Under the pieces are notes generated by a model. That model ran no database searches, was not told where the DNA came from, and saw nothing but the letters and a program-made list of their open reading frames with translations. DNA of 64,000 nucleotides from Candidatus Thiobius zoothamnicola (GTDB lineage: Bacteria; Pseudomonadota; Gammaproteobacteria; Chromatiales; Chromatiaceae), in the NCBI GenBank assembly GCA_030826945.1, contig JAPQLC010000005.1, forward strand, positions 124,001 through 188,000. The letters run 5' to 3'. The position numbers and the translations under genes are program-made. Numbering within the stretch: position 1 is the first letter of the stretch; every line of letters starts with the position of its first letter. Positions 38,202 through 46,921 of this stretch are shown here, piece after piece.

Positions 38202-38240
38202 ATTGGGGAGATTGGGGAGATTGGGGAGATTGGGGAGATT
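38202..38240 (+). repeat. 9-bp tandem repeat inside the transposase gene
   Basis: ATTGGGGAG occurs four times in perfect tandem, followed by ATT. Being a multiple of three, it keeps the frame and reads GEI repeatedly, lengthening the loop before the recognition helix of the helix-turn-helix. Confidence 0.9.
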
Positions 38241-38473
38241 GTGGGGCTGTCGGCGGTGAGTGTGACACAGTGGCTGAACCGCTACGATGCGGAAGAGATC
38301 GCGGGGTTGCAGACCCGACCAGGCCGAGGGCGTCCGAGGGTGTTCAACGAAGCACGAGATGCGCAGGTAGTCAAAGCGGCGGTGCAAGCAGAACGCCAGC
38401 GTTTAGCGCATGCCAAACAGAGCTTGGAGGATCAGCTGGGGAAGCGATTCAGTACGCAGACCTTGAAACGCTT

Positions 38474-38480
38474 TTTAAAA
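38474..38480 (+). promoter_or_regulatory. Candidate -1 ribosomal frameshift site (T TTA AAA)
   Basis: The heptamer has the X-XXY-YYZ form in the phase of the upstream frame, and shifting one base back yields exactly the frame of the DDE half. No convincing stimulatory stem was worked out downstream. Confidence 0.5.
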
Positions 38481-38957
38481 CACTTGGCGGCTCATGGAAA
38501 CGCATCAGGCGGCGCCCCAAACAACAGTCCGATCCTGAACTCGCCCAGGTCCGTCTAGCTGGACTGGCCTTGCTGGAACAGCAAGCGGAGCTGGGGCAGA
38601 TCGACTTGTTCTACGGAGACGAAACGGCGGTTTCGGAACAAGGGTATGTGCCCTATGGCTGGCAATTCAAAGATGAAGACGTATGCATCCCGGCTCAGCG
38701 GGGCAAGAGCCAAAGCTACTTTGACCTGCTTTCACGAGACAACCGGTTGCGGTATCGCGCGTTTTCCCATGCCGTCACCACCGCCGATGTCATTGAATGT
38801 CTGGATCGCTTGGCCGCTGATGCCGCCAAACCCACCGTCGTCGTACTCGACAACGCCAGCATCCATACCTCGAAAGCCTTTCGGGCCTGTCTGCAGTCAT
38901 GGCAACAACGCAACCTGTTCATCGACTACCTGCCGCCTTATTCGCCTCACTACAACA

Positions 38958-39704
38958 TCATTGAACGATGGCGACGATGAAAGTCGCACTCACAACATAG
39001 CCCACACCCGCACAAAAGTAAGCGGCCATCAAGCACCGTAAAAACAGTTTACCTGGTGGATGATCCGCCATGCGACTCGCCGAAACAGCAATTGGACTTT
39101 GGTCTGGGCGTGGCAGCCAGGCCCATGCAGGAATTGCCAGTGCCAGTCCGAGAGCGGTGAGCAGATACCACTGTTGCGACCAATCCAGCACCGGCAAGGT
39201 CAATTCAACCAGCATAGCGCAAATGGCAATACCCAAACCCACCCCGGCAAAATAAATACCCAGCTCACTGCGATATCCATTGCGAATCAGCCAGTTCATG
39301 ATCAATCCGGAACCGATCAACAAGCCCGCTGCACTGCTAAACCCGGCAAAGAAACGTGAAGCCGCCCAAAGCCAGAAATTTTCAGTGACTCCCATGATCA
39401 GTGTTGTGAGTACGGCAACAACCAGTCCCAGTCGATACAACCGGTCTTTGATCTGGAGATTACTGATCAACGCCGCCAGAATCGCCCCACTGAAATAACC
39501 CACATAGTTGATCGCCGCCAACCAACCGGCATCGGACAGGCCCAACCCGGCCTGTTGTTGCATCAAAGGCAACATTGGCGTGTAGGCAAAGCGCGCAACG
39601 CCCAACATCACCACCAGACTCACAATGCCTGTAGTGAGAACCTTAAAGCGTTGATATTGCGCACCCATGCACCCATGCACCCATGCACCCATGCACCCAT
39701 GCAC
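38958..39704 (-). pseudogene. YbfB/YjiJ-family MFS transporter, C-terminal half lost at IS630 junction
   Basis: About 240 residues. Six to seven membrane helices are seen (VSLVVMLGVARFAYTPMLP, WLAAINYVGYFSGAILAALI, FFAGFSSAAGLLIGSGLIM), which place it in the YbfB/YjiJ sugar/aromatic-type MFS group, normally about 390 residues. Reading ends VVSATFIVAIVQ-stop, and the last two or three codons come from the IS630 sequence on the opposite strand, so the remaining helices are missing. The start region lies inside an 8-bp tandem repeat; GTG 39704 and ATG 39692 and 39668 are in frame. The Shine-Dalgarno-proximal ATG (39708) is out of frame at the present copy number. It is divergent from a LysR gene that probably regulated it. 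Confidence 0.8.
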
Positions 39705-39714
39705 CCATGCACCC
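39661..39714. repeat. Octanucleotide tandem repeat over the MFS start
   Basis: GCACCCAT is repeated six times perfectly plus six bases of a seventh. On the minus strand the unit is ATGGGTGC, so each copy offers an ATG, and successive copies cycle through the three frames. AAAGGAGG lies just upstream of the first copy. Copy-number change would move the best-placed start codon in or out of frame. Confidence 0.92.
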
Positions 39715-39822
39715 TCCTTTATGGCAGCCTGTTTTTGCTATTCATGTCTAAACGTTATATCTTTTATCTATTCGTAAATAATGAATTCTTTTGATACAAA
39801 CATTCTGTAAAAGAGAATTATT

Positions 39823-40680
39823 GTGGAGATACAAACACTAAAGACCTTTAATGCCATAGTCGAAGAAGGCGGTATCCTATCTGTGGCCCGTAAGTTGAAT
39901 ACAGTGCAATCCAACGTCACGGCACGTATCAAACGTTTAGAATCGGAAACCGGTACGGTGCTGTTTTATCGCAAAGGACGAGGGTTGGCACTCTCGCCAT
40001 CGGGGCAAGTTTTATTGAATTATGCGCGTGAGATATTACAGATGGAAACCCGGGCCAGTCTGGCGATGCAGCATATTGGCGAACAAGCCGGGGAACTGCG
40101 GATTGGATCCATGGAGACCTATGCCGCGTTACGTTTGCCAGCGGTGCTGGATCAACTGCATCAGCGCTATAAGCAATTACAGCTACACATCCTCACCAAT
40201 ACCTCTTCCGAGTTGATTCGCCGGGTATTGGATTACAAACTCGATTGCGCCTTCGTCGGTGGCCCGGTGGAACATCCTGACTTATTGGTTACACCAATTG
40301 TGACTGAAGAGTTGGTCTTATTGCGGGCAAAAAACATCAAACAGGATGCTAATTTACCTTTAATTCTGTTCAAAGAAGGCTGCGTATACCGCGCCAGAGC
40401 CTTGGAATGGCAGCGCAGAAATGGCAGTCAATTCAAACAAGTGATGGAATTCGGCACTTTGGACGGCATTTTGGGCTGTGTGTCGGCAGGATTAGGCTGT
40501 ACTCTGATGCCGTCTTGGGCGCTAGATAACAGTCGCTATAATCATGGATTAGTCGCACAGAAAATCGATGCCGACTTGGCGATGACGCCAACTTTATTAG
40601 TGCAACATATCAATGCCATACCTTTGAAAACCTTGCAGGATTTGGCTGAATTGGCGGCTGAACCTGCACATGTTGCTTGA
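39823..40680 (+). CDS. LysR-type transcriptional regulator
   Basis: 285 residues from a GTG start (an AAGAGA lies eight to twelve bases upstream). The winged helix-turn-helix covers residues 1-60 (LKTFNAIVEEGGILSVARKLNTVQSNVTARIKRLE). The effector domain (GELRIGSMETYAALRLP, LDGILGCVSAGLGCTLMPSWA) is of the periplasmic-binding type. It is divergent from the truncated MFS gene with an AT-rich 118-bp gap, the usual layout for a LysR controlling its neighbour. The effector is unknown. It precedes the tRNA cluster. Confidence 0.92.
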   Translation: MEIQTLKTFNAIVEEGGILSVARKLNTVQSNVTARIKRLESETGTVLFYRKGRGLALSPSGQVLLNYAREILQMETRASLAMQHIGEQAGELRIGSMETYAALRLPAVLDQLHQRYKQLQLHILTNTSSELIRRVLDYKLDCAFVGGPVEHPDLLVTPIVTEELVLLRAKNIKQDANLPLILFKEGCVYRARALEWQRRNGSQFKQVMEFGTLDGILGCVSAGLGCTLMPSWALDNSRYNHGLVAQKIDADLAMTPTLLVQHINAIPLKTLQDLAELAAEPAHVA

Positions 40681-40725
40681 CGGAGATAACATTCATTAGT
40701 AGGATTGCGCACCTCAAAATAGCAA

Positions 40726-40802
40726 CGGGGTATAGCGCAGTTTGGTAGCGCGCCTGCTTTGGGAGCAGGATGTCGGGGGTTCAAATCCCTCTACCCCGAC
40801 CA
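40726..40802 (+). tRNA. tRNA-Pro (TGG)
   Basis: 77 nt, acceptor CGGGGTA pairs with TACCCCG, D-arm GCGCAGTTTGGTAGCGC, anticodon loop TTTGGGA with anticodon TGG, T-arm GGGGGTTCAAATCCCTC, encoded CCA. Confidence 0.97.
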
Positions 40803-40818
40803 GATAGCGCGATTCCAA

Positions 40819-40895
<77 letters not shown>

Positions 40896-40923
40896 TACGC
40901 CAAGGCAGTCACTCTTTCACTAT

Positions 40924-41000
40924 GGTGGGCATAGCTCAGTTGGTAGAGCCCCGGATTGTGATTCCGGTCGTCGTGGGTTCGAGTCCCATTGTCCACCCCA
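40924..41000 (+). tRNA. tRNA-His (GTG)
   Basis: 77 nt with the extra 5' G (position -1) facing the C discriminator that is diagnostic for tRNA-His; anticodon loop TTGTGAT, T-loop GGTTCGAGTCC, CCA encoded. It is last of the Pro-Arg-His cluster and is followed by a terminator. Confidence 0.97.
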
Positions 41001-41010
41001 CTTCATATTC

Positions 41011-41034
41011 AAGGCTGCCTCGGCAGCCTTTTTT
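41011..41034 (+). terminator. Intrinsic terminator of the tRNA cluster
   Basis: AAGGCTGCC and GGCAGCCTT pair around a two-base loop, followed directly by a run of T. It lies ten bases after tRNA-His. Confidence 0.88.
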
Positions 41035-41140
41035 ATTGGCAGCGGCATTCATCTGCAAAGGTTTCCCCGTAACCAGTTGCCCGTTATCCCAGTCGGCTTT
41101 ATATTGATGCCTGTTCCGCAATGTTCCATGAGGCAATGTC

Positions 41141-42397
41141 ATGTTTGATCAGTCTATGCAAATTCAGGGTTACGATGATGAATTATTCAGCGCCATACAG
41201 GCGGAAGAGAGTCGGCAGGAGGCGCATATCGAACTGATCGCATCAGAAAACTATGCCAGTCCACGAGTTTTGCAAGCGCAAGGAACCGTACTAAATAATA
41301 AGTATGCCGAAGGCTATCCCGCAAAACGTTATTATGGCGGTTGCGAGGCAGTGGATCGTACTGAACAACTGGCGATCGAACGTGCCAAGCAATTATTCAA
41401 CGCTGACTACGCCAATGTGCAGCCGCATTCAGGCTCGCAGGCCAACGCTGCTGTTTACATGGCGTTGTGCCAACCCGGCGATACCGTGCTAGGCATGTCT
41501 CTGGCGCATGGCGGCCACTTGACGCATGGTGCCAAACCCAATTTTTCAGGCAAGATTTACCATGCTGTGCAATATGGTTTGAACACCGACACCGGTGAAA
41601 TTGATTACGATGAAGTCGAGCGGTTAGCCCATGAACATAAACCTAAAATGGTTGTTGGCGGCTTCTCAGCTTATTCACGCATTGTCGATTGGCAACGTCT
41701 GCGCGATATTGCAGATGCGGTTAACGCTTATCTTCTGGTTGACATGGCCCATGTCGCTGGCCTGGTCGCCGCCGGCGTTTATCCAAGCCCTGTTTCTATC
41801 GCTGATGTCACCACCACCACGACCCACAAAACCTTACGTGGGCCACGCTCCGGGTTAATCCTGGCCAAAGCTAACCCGGAAATTGAAAAAAAGATCAATT
41901 CAGCCGTTTTCCCTGGCAGCCAGGGTGGACCTTTGATGCACGTCATTGCCGCCAAGGCGGTGGCATTCAAAGAAGCCATGGAACCTGCTTTTGTTGACTA
42001 CCAAAAACAAGTGATCAAAAACGCGCAAACCATGGCGCAGGTCTTTATGGAACGTGGCTATGATGTGGTTTCAAAAGGTACAGATGATCATTTGTTCCTG
42101 GTGAGCTTCATTGAAGCTGGTCTGACCGGCAAAGATGTGGACGCTTGGCTTGGCTCCGCCAATATCACCGTTAACAAAAATGCCGTACCAAATGATCCCC
42201 AATCGCCCTTCGTCACCTCAGGCATCCGGGTTGGCACACCAGCTGTCACCACTCGCGGTTTCGGCACTGAAGCGTGTCATGTATTAGCCGGTTGGATGTG
42301 CGATATCATTGACAGTCGGGGCGATCAAACCGCTATTAACACCATCAAGGAAAAAGTCGTCGATATCTGCGCGAAACATCCTGTCTATCAACGTTAA
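41141..42397 (+). CDS. glyA: Serine hydroxymethyltransferase
   Basis: 418 residues, the standard length. Key blocks are [66 protein letters not shown] (PLP-Lys at about residue 230) and [11 protein letters not shown]. It interconverts serine and glycine with tetrahydrofolate and is the main C1 source. nrdR follows nine bases later, a conserved gammaproteobacterial pair. It may also join the glyoxylate-to-serine route with the aminotransferase at 5591. Confidence 0.98.
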   Translation: MFDQSMQIQGYDDELFSAIQAEESRQEAHIELIASENYASPRVLQAQGTVLNNKYAEGYPAKRYYGGCEAVDRTEQLAIERAKQLFNADYANVQPHSGSQANAAVYMALCQPGDTVLGMSLAHGGHLTHGAKPNFSGKIYHAVQYGLNTDTGEIDYDEVERLAHEHKPKMVVGGFSAYSRIVDWQRLRDIADAVNAYLLVDMAHVAGLVAAGVYPSPVSIADVTTTTTHKTLRGPRSGLILAKANPEIEKKINSAVFPGSQGGPLMHVIAAKAVAFKEAMEPAFVDYQKQVIKNAQTMAQVFMERGYDVVSKGTDDHLFLVSFIEAGLTGKDVDAWLGSANITVNKNAVPNDPQSPFVTSGIRVGTPAVTTRGFGTEACHVLAGWMCDIIDSRGDQTAINTIKEKVVDICAKHPVYQR

Positions 42398-42406
42398 GCT
42401 GTCGCT

Positions 42407-42952
42407 ATGATGCGCTGCCCGTATTGCGGAGCCTTGGACACCAAAGTCACAGACTCACGTCTGCATGGCGATGGTGATCAAATACGGCGGCGGCGCACTT
42501 GCCTGACCTGTAAAGAGCGTTTCACCACGTTTGAAAGCGTCGAACTCAACTTACCCCGAATCATCAAGCGCGATGGCCGTCGGGTAAGTTTTGACGGAAG
42601 TAAACTACGCGCAGGGATCGCGCGCGCGATGGAGAAGCGCCCAATAACAACGGAACAGATTGATATCGCCATCAATCACATCAAACGCAAACTCATGGCG
42701 AATGTCGAAGGAGACGTCTCGGCTGAGCTTATCGGCGAATGGGTGTTGGAAGAGTTAAAAGGACTTGATCAGGTCGCTTTCGTACGCTTCGCCTCAGTTT
42801 ATCGCCAATTCGAAGACGTACAAGCATTCCACGAAATCATTGAACGCCTGCAAATGGAACCCACGCCGGAAATACGTCGTAAACAACATGATTTTCTGGA
42901 TGGCAAGGAAGCCACCCAGCCACAAGCATCAAAGAAAGGACACGAATTATAA
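42407..42952 (+). CDS. nrdR: Transcriptional repressor NrdR
   Basis: 181 residues. The zinc ribbon has CPYC and CLTCKERFTTFE (four Cys), followed by an ATP-cone (PRIIKRDGRRVSFDGSKLRAGI). NrdR senses dATP/ATP and represses ribonucleotide reductase genes. Usual NrdR proteins are about 150 residues; here a polar tail (about 148-181) is added and its last two codons overlap the 3' end of the convergent Tsi2-like gene. The tail may stem from insertion of the toxin module downstream, replacing the original stop. The usual ribD neighbour is absent. Confidence 0.96.
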   Translation: MMRCPYCGALDTKVTDSRLHGDGDQIRRRRTCLTCKERFTTFESVELNLPRIIKRDGRRVSFDGSKLRAGIARAMEKRPITTEQIDIAINHIKRKLMANVEGDVSAELIGEWVLEELKGLDQVAFVRFASVYRQFEDVQAFHEIIERLQMEPTPEIRRKQHDFLDGKEATQPQASKKGHEL

Positions 42953-43180
42953 AGGCGTACGATCAAAAACCAGAACCGAATCGCCAAATTTTGGCACCGC
43001 TTCCGCCACTAATCTTTCTATTAACAGTCTTACTTCGATTAGATCATTGCCAATATCGGCCACCTCATCTTCATCATCAGAGTGTTCACAAATAGCCGCC
43101 ATGGATTGCTCTTTCTCGATCAAAGACTCCAAAACAATCTTCATCTCTGATCTAACAAATGATAGTTCCAATAAGTTCAT
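42947..43180 (-). CDS. Tsi2-like immunity/antitoxin protein
   Basis: 77 residues from ATG 43180 with AGGGGAA nine bases upstream. Two helices (about 1-28 and 40-62) are joined by an acidic turn (HSDDEDEVAD) and end in a short tail VLVFDRTPL. This matches the size and layout of Tsi2, the 77-residue helical-hairpin immunity protein of the T6SS toxin Tse2; the similarity is architectural rather than strong in sequence. It lies 30 bp after the Tse2-like toxin gene and is transcribed with it. Its 3' end overlaps that of nrdR by six bases. Confidence 0.55.
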   Translation of the reverse strand: MNLLELSFVRSEMKIVLESLIEKEQSMAAICEHSDDEDEVADIGNDLIEVRLLIERLVAEAVPKFGDSVLVFDRTPL

Positions 43181-43210
43181 GCAATAATTCCCCTAAAATG
43201 TCTTCTTAAT

Positions 43211-43603
43211 CTAGAAATGTGTGTCATCAATAATTCCTCCATATATTTTTGTATTTGCCTTATGAGAATTCCCAGCCATAATTTCCAGCAAGCTTTTATA
43301 TTTATCGAGAGGCATGTTCTCCACAGGTGCAATACAATAATGTTCCGGCTTGTCATTTACCAACTTCAAACCAATAGGAAGATTTACACCATAGTCAAAC
43401 TTCCAGACCCATCCCGATGATCTCATGTTCTGAATACCAGCTTTAGTAAATAAACTAATTCCGCTACCATTCGCCAAAACAATTTGGGTACCTTCTGAGT
43501 CTGTAATGATGTCTACATCTTTTGTTCTAACATTTGTTAATTTCGGTTCCGTCGAATTCCCCAAACGATAAAGTTCCTCAGGAACCATGTAATATTCTTC
43601 CAT
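43211..43603 (-). CDS. Tse2-like ADP-ribosyltransferase toxin
   Basis: 130 residues from ATG 43603 with GAGGT upstream. Motifs shared with Tse2 are an early LYRLGN (Tse2 LYRA), GSGISLFTKAGI (Tse2 GGTSVFDRAG), a Trp/Phe strand then LPIGLKLV (Tse2 IPPDLKV) and HYCIAPVENMPLDKYKSLL (Tse2 HYTIMPAKPMYREVL). Tse2 is a cytosolic NAD-dependent toxin delivered by type VI secretion, with neighbours of this fold also acting as toxin-antitoxin pairs. No T6SS or export gene is nearby, so a resident toxin-antitoxin module is likelier. AT content is higher than the flanking housekeeping genes, suggesting transfer. Confidence 0.65.
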   Translation of the reverse strand: MEEYYMVPEELYRLGNSTEPKLTNVRTKDVDIITDSEGTQIVLANGSGISLFTKAGIQNMRSSGWVWKFDYGVNLPIGLKLVNDKPEHYCIAPVENMPLDKYKSLLEIMAGNSHKANTKIYGGIIDDTHF

Positions 43604-43743
43604 ATTTACCTCAGAAATTATTGATTCTTATAATGCCCATGGCTAGAACCATAGCACCAAGGAAAAACTTTTCCAAGAATGAACTGCCAAAACCGCTTGC
43701 GGCGAGGAACTGGGGCAGAAGAAATTAAAACAACGAACGATCT

Positions 43744-44376
43744 ATGCACTATTCTGAAAAAAATCTTTTGACCCAACATAAAAATGCGATCAAAACCTGT
43801 CAGCAATGTCCAGACATGCAAAAGCCGCCAGTCACTTGCAGTGCTGAAATGGCAGACATTCTGTTGGTGGGTCAAGCACCGGGCGATAAAGAACCATTAA
43901 TGGGCCGTCCATTCGCCTGGACAGCCGGTAAAACTTTATTCAAATGGTTCAGCACCATTGGCGTGGAAGAAACACAATGCCGTGAACATGTTTATATGGC
44001 GGCGGTTTGCCGGTGTTTCCCAGGCAAAAACCCCAAAGGAGGAGACCGAGTACCCTCCAAACAAGAAATCGCCAATTGCAGCCATTGGCTGGAGCAAGAA
44101 GTTCGACTATTACGTCCGCGTTTATTATTGCCGGTTGGTAAGCTGGCCATCCAGCAGTTTATGCCAGTGAAAAAACTGGCGGATGTGATTGGTCAACAAC
44201 ATGAGATTGAATATCAAGCACATCCTATGCAGGCGATTCCTTTACCCCATCCTTCCGGCTTATCAACCTGGTTTCAAATGGAACCCGGTAAAACCTTGTT
44301 ACAAAATGCATTGCATTTAATCGCCGAACACCCGGCTTGGCGCAATCTTTCAGACATGGCGCATGAACCTGCCTGA
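43744..44376 (+). CDS. Uracil-DNA glycosylase superfamily protein (Fe-S type)
   Basis: 210 residues. Motif 1 is LLVGQAPGDKE and the other active-site motif is HPSG. Four Cys fit a 4Fe-4S site: CQQC near residues 19-22, and two more in AAVCRCFPG and ANCSHW. These features mark the thermostable family 4/5-like group that removes uracil from DNA, although the catalytic details differ from family 1. It starts 140 bp after the Tse2-like start (divergent) and is followed 26 bp later by the dehydrogenase gene, probably co-transcribed. Confidence 0.85.
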   Translation: MHYSEKNLLTQHKNAIKTCQQCPDMQKPPVTCSAEMADILLVGQAPGDKEPLMGRPFAWTAGKTLFKWFSTIGVEETQCREHVYMAAVCRCFPGKNPKGGDRVPSKQEIANCSHWLEQEVRLLRPRLLLPVGKLAIQQFMPVKKLADVIGQQHEIEYQAHPMQAIPLPHPSGLSTWFQMEPGKTLLQNALHLIAEHPAWRNLSDMAHEPA

Positions 44377-44402
44377 TTCAACCATCCTATGCGGAATCCA
44401 TT

Positions 44403-45365
44403 ATGACTAAAGGCGTGTTCCTCGACCTGGCCAGCCTATCCGAAAGCGATCTTGATCTGTCAACATTACAGACAACGCTGGCTGATTGGCGTATGTACCC
44501 GATGACTTCACCCGATCAACGCATTGAGCGCATCGCTGACGCCGAAGTGGTGGTCACGAATAAAGTGGTGATGGATGCCGATACGCTGCGCAATACGCCG
44601 AAATTGAGTTTCATTGCGCTCACGGCGACAGGAACCAACAATGTGGATTTAGCAGCGGCGAAAGATCTGGGTATTCGGGTCAGCAATGTCACCGCCTATG
44701 CAACAAACAGCGTTGCCCAGCATGTTTTCAGCCTCATACTGGCGCATACGACCCGCCTATTGGATTATCACGTCGCCGTCAAACGTGGCGATTGGAGTCG
44801 CAGTCCCGCATTTTGTCTGATGGACTATCCTATACGTGAACTCAATGGCATGAAGCTGGGGATTGTCGGTTACGGCGAACTGGGTCAAGGGGTGGCGAAA
44901 CTGGCGCAGGCTTTCGGCATGCAAGTGCTGATTGCGCAACGTCCAGGCAATGCATCCTTTCAAGCACAACGCATGCCGTTAGATGAATTACTCACACAAG
45001 CGGATATCGTCAGCCTACATGTCCCACTGGCTGACAATACGCATCATTTGATTGATGCGCACAAACTAAGTTTGATGCAGCCGCACGCATTACTGATTAA
45101 TACCGCGCGTGGCGCAGTCATCGATAATCAAGCCTTGGCGGCTGCGTTAAGAACTGGCTCCATCGGCGGCGCGGCATTAGATGTGTTGGATGTCGAACCC
45201 CCTCCCCTTGATCACCCATTATTGGCGGATGATTTACCCAACCTGATTTTAACCCCCCACATCGCCTGGGCTAGCCGACAAGCCCGGCAAGCGGTGGTCG
45301 ATCAAACTGTCGTGAATATCCGCGCTTATCTGGAGAACCGGTCTGGCAATGTCGTGAATGGTTAG
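44403..45365 (+). CDS. D-2-hydroxyacid dehydrogenase (glycerate dehydrogenase-like)
   Basis: 320 residues. NAD-binding motif GIVGYGELGQGVAKL, catalytic Arg in NTARGAVID, Glu in DVEPPPLDHPLL and His in LTPHIAWAS are all present, giving the Arg-Glu-His triad. Closest in form to hydroxypyruvate reductase/glycerate dehydrogenase, which makes glycerate from hydroxypyruvate. It would complete a serine-hydroxypyruvate-glycerate path with the aminotransferase and glyA. Other 2-ketoacids cannot be excluded. Confidence 0.88.
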   Translation: MTKGVFLDLASLSESDLDLSTLQTTLADWRMYPMTSPDQRIERIADAEVVVTNKVVMDADTLRNTPKLSFIALTATGTNNVDLAAAKDLGIRVSNVTAYATNSVAQHVFSLILAHTTRLLDYHVAVKRGDWSRSPAFCLMDYPIRELNGMKLGIVGYGELGQGVAKLAQAFGMQVLIAQRPGNASFQAQRMPLDELLTQADIVSLHVPLADNTHHLIDAHKLSLMQPHALLINTARGAVIDNQALAAALRTGSIGGAALDVLDVEPPPLDHPLLADDLPNLILTPHIAWASRQARQAVVDQTVVNIRAYLENRSGNVVNG

Positions 45366-45386
45366 CTTAAACGATCCGGCTAATGA

Positions 45387-46838
45387 TCAAACCAACACCA
45401 CATCATATTGCTCCTGGGTATATAAAGCCTCCGCCTGCAACTTAATGGGTTTTTGAATAAACTGCTCCAATTCCGCCAGATTTTGCGATTCTTCATCCAG
45501 TAAACGATCAATCACCGTCGTTGAAGCCAGCACAAGGAGCTGCGCCACATCAAACTGACGCGCCTCGCGCAGTAACTCCCGGAAAATCTCGTAACAAGTG
45601 GTTTCTGCTGTTTTCACCGAACCCCGTCCTGCGCAATAGGGGCAAGGCTCGCACAACAAATGTCCAAGCGACTCCCGGGTGCGCTTGCGGGTCATTTGCA
45701 CCAAGCCTAAAGACGAAACTTCTGAGATCTGCGTTTTCGCATGATCTTTGGATAAGTAGCGATCCAAAGCGCGCATCACCTGTCGCCGATGCTCAGGTTC
45801 CACCATATCAATAAAATCAATGATGATAATGCCGCCCAGATTACGTAAGCGTAATTGGCGACAAATCGCCTGAGCCGCTTCAAGGTTTGTTTTAAAGATC
45901 GTTTCTTCGAGCGTGCGGTGCCCGACAAAAGCACCGGTGTTGACATCCACTGTCGTCATAGCCTCGGTTTGGTCAATGACCAGATGCCCGCCTGATTTCA
46001 ACTCCACCCGGGACAGCAAGGCTTTTTGTATTTCATGCTCGACATTGTATAAATCAAACAGCGGCCTCTCACCAGGGTAATAGACCAGTTTGGCTTCACA
46101 ACAATCCGGAATATAGGCATTCACGAAACAATTGGCTTTCTCCCAGGTGGCGCGTGAATCAATGCGCACTTTTTCCACCTCAGGACCAACCAGATCACGT
46201 AACGCCCGCAAGGCCAGGGGTAAATCTTCATGAATGATCGTACCCGGCTTCACCTGCTGAGATTTCTCCAGAATCGAGAACCATAAACGCTCCAAAAACC
46301 GCATATCCTTTTGCAGATTCTCAACGCTGACATGCTCAGCAGCCGTGCGCGCAATCAAACCAGCAGGTAATTTTGAGTTTTTGGCGTAATCAGATAACAG
46401 GCTGCGTAAACGGTTACGTTCCGCTTCACTCTCAATTTTTTGCGAAACCCCAACAGTCTCCATATGGGGCATGAACACCATATAACGCGAGGGAATGGAA
46501 ATATTGGTAGTCAGGCGCGCGCCTTTGGCACCTAATGGATCTTTGACGACCTGCACGACGATATCGCGCCCCTCATGGACCAAATCAGCAATGTGGGCGC
46601 TCTTAACCGTATCAGTATGGATATCAGAAGCATGCAAAAAAGCCGCACGTTCCAAGCCAATATCCACAAAAGCGGCTTGCATGCCGGGTAATACCCGGCA
46701 TACCTTACCGCGATAAATATTACCCACCAGCCCCCGTTTGGCTGTGCGCTCAATGATCAGTTCTTGGACAACGCCATTTTCAACCACCGCAACCCGGGTT
46801 TCGGGTGGCGTGACATTGATCAGAATTTCCTCACTCAT
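45387..46838 (-). CDS. rng: Ribonuclease G
   Basis: 483 residues, the RNase G length without the RNase E scaffold tail. An S1 domain occupies about 35-125 (GNIYRGKVCRVLPGMQAAFVDIG). Catalytic Asp are in TTVDVNTGAFVG (about 299) and IIIIDFIDM (about 341), and the zinc-link is CEPCPYCAGRG. It trims 16S rRNA 5' ends and degrades some mRNAs. It is convergent with the dehydrogenase gene. Confidence 0.97.
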   Translation of the reverse strand: MSEEILINVTPPETRVAVVENGVVQELIIERTAKRGLVGNIYRGKVCRVLPGMQAAFVDIGLERAAFLHASDIHTDTVKSAHIADLVHEGRDIVVQVVKDPLGAKGARLTTNISIPSRYMVFMPHMETVGVSQKIESEAERNRLRSLLSDYAKNSKLPAGLIARTAAEHVSVENLQKDMRFLERLWFSILEKSQQVKPGTIIHEDLPLALRALRDLVGPEVEKVRIDSRATWEKANCFVNAYIPDCCEAKLVYYPGERPLFDLYNVEHEIQKALLSRVELKSGGHLVIDQTEAMTTVDVNTGAFVGHRTLEETIFKTNLEAAQAICRQLRLRNLGGIIIIDFIDMVEPEHRRQVMRALDRYLSKDHAKTQISEVSSLGLVQMTRKRTRESLGHLLCEPCPYCAGRGSVKTAETTCYEIFRELLREARQFDVAQLLVLASTTVIDRLLDEESQNLAELEQFIQKPIKLQAEALYTQEQYDVVLV

Positions 46839-46921
46839 GCGATCTATTCTAACCGAAAAGGCTGGTCACCAAAGTCAACACGACAAACCCCGGGATAAGT
46901 CTAGAAGACTCAACTAAAACG

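Larger units (their letters stand above)
38055..38980 (+). mobile_element. IS630-family transposase, two frames joined by a -1 shift, 3' end truncated
   Basis: The first frame (38055-38558) encodes the helix-turn-helix half (LSAVSVTQWLNRYD, LQTRPGRGRP). The catalytic DDE half lies in the -1 frame, from about 38470 to 38980: FYGDETAVSEQGYVPYGW, VVVLDNASIHTSKAF and YLPPYSPHYNIIE. The frames meet at T-TTA-AAA (38474-38480), a canonical X-XXY-YYZ slippery heptamer in the right phase, so programmed frameshifting is plausible, though a plain mutation is possible. The usual tail after NIIER(L)WK is missing; the DNA instead passes into the neighbouring MFS gene near 38966. A 9-bp repeat adds extra EIG triplets to the helix-turn-helix region. 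No matching terminal inverted repeats were found. The element is probably dead. Confidence 0.85.

Noticed and set aside
38079..38387. 102-codon minus-strand ORF in the transposase
   Set aside because: Antisense shadow produced by the GGGGAGATT repeat (reads NLPNLPNLP).
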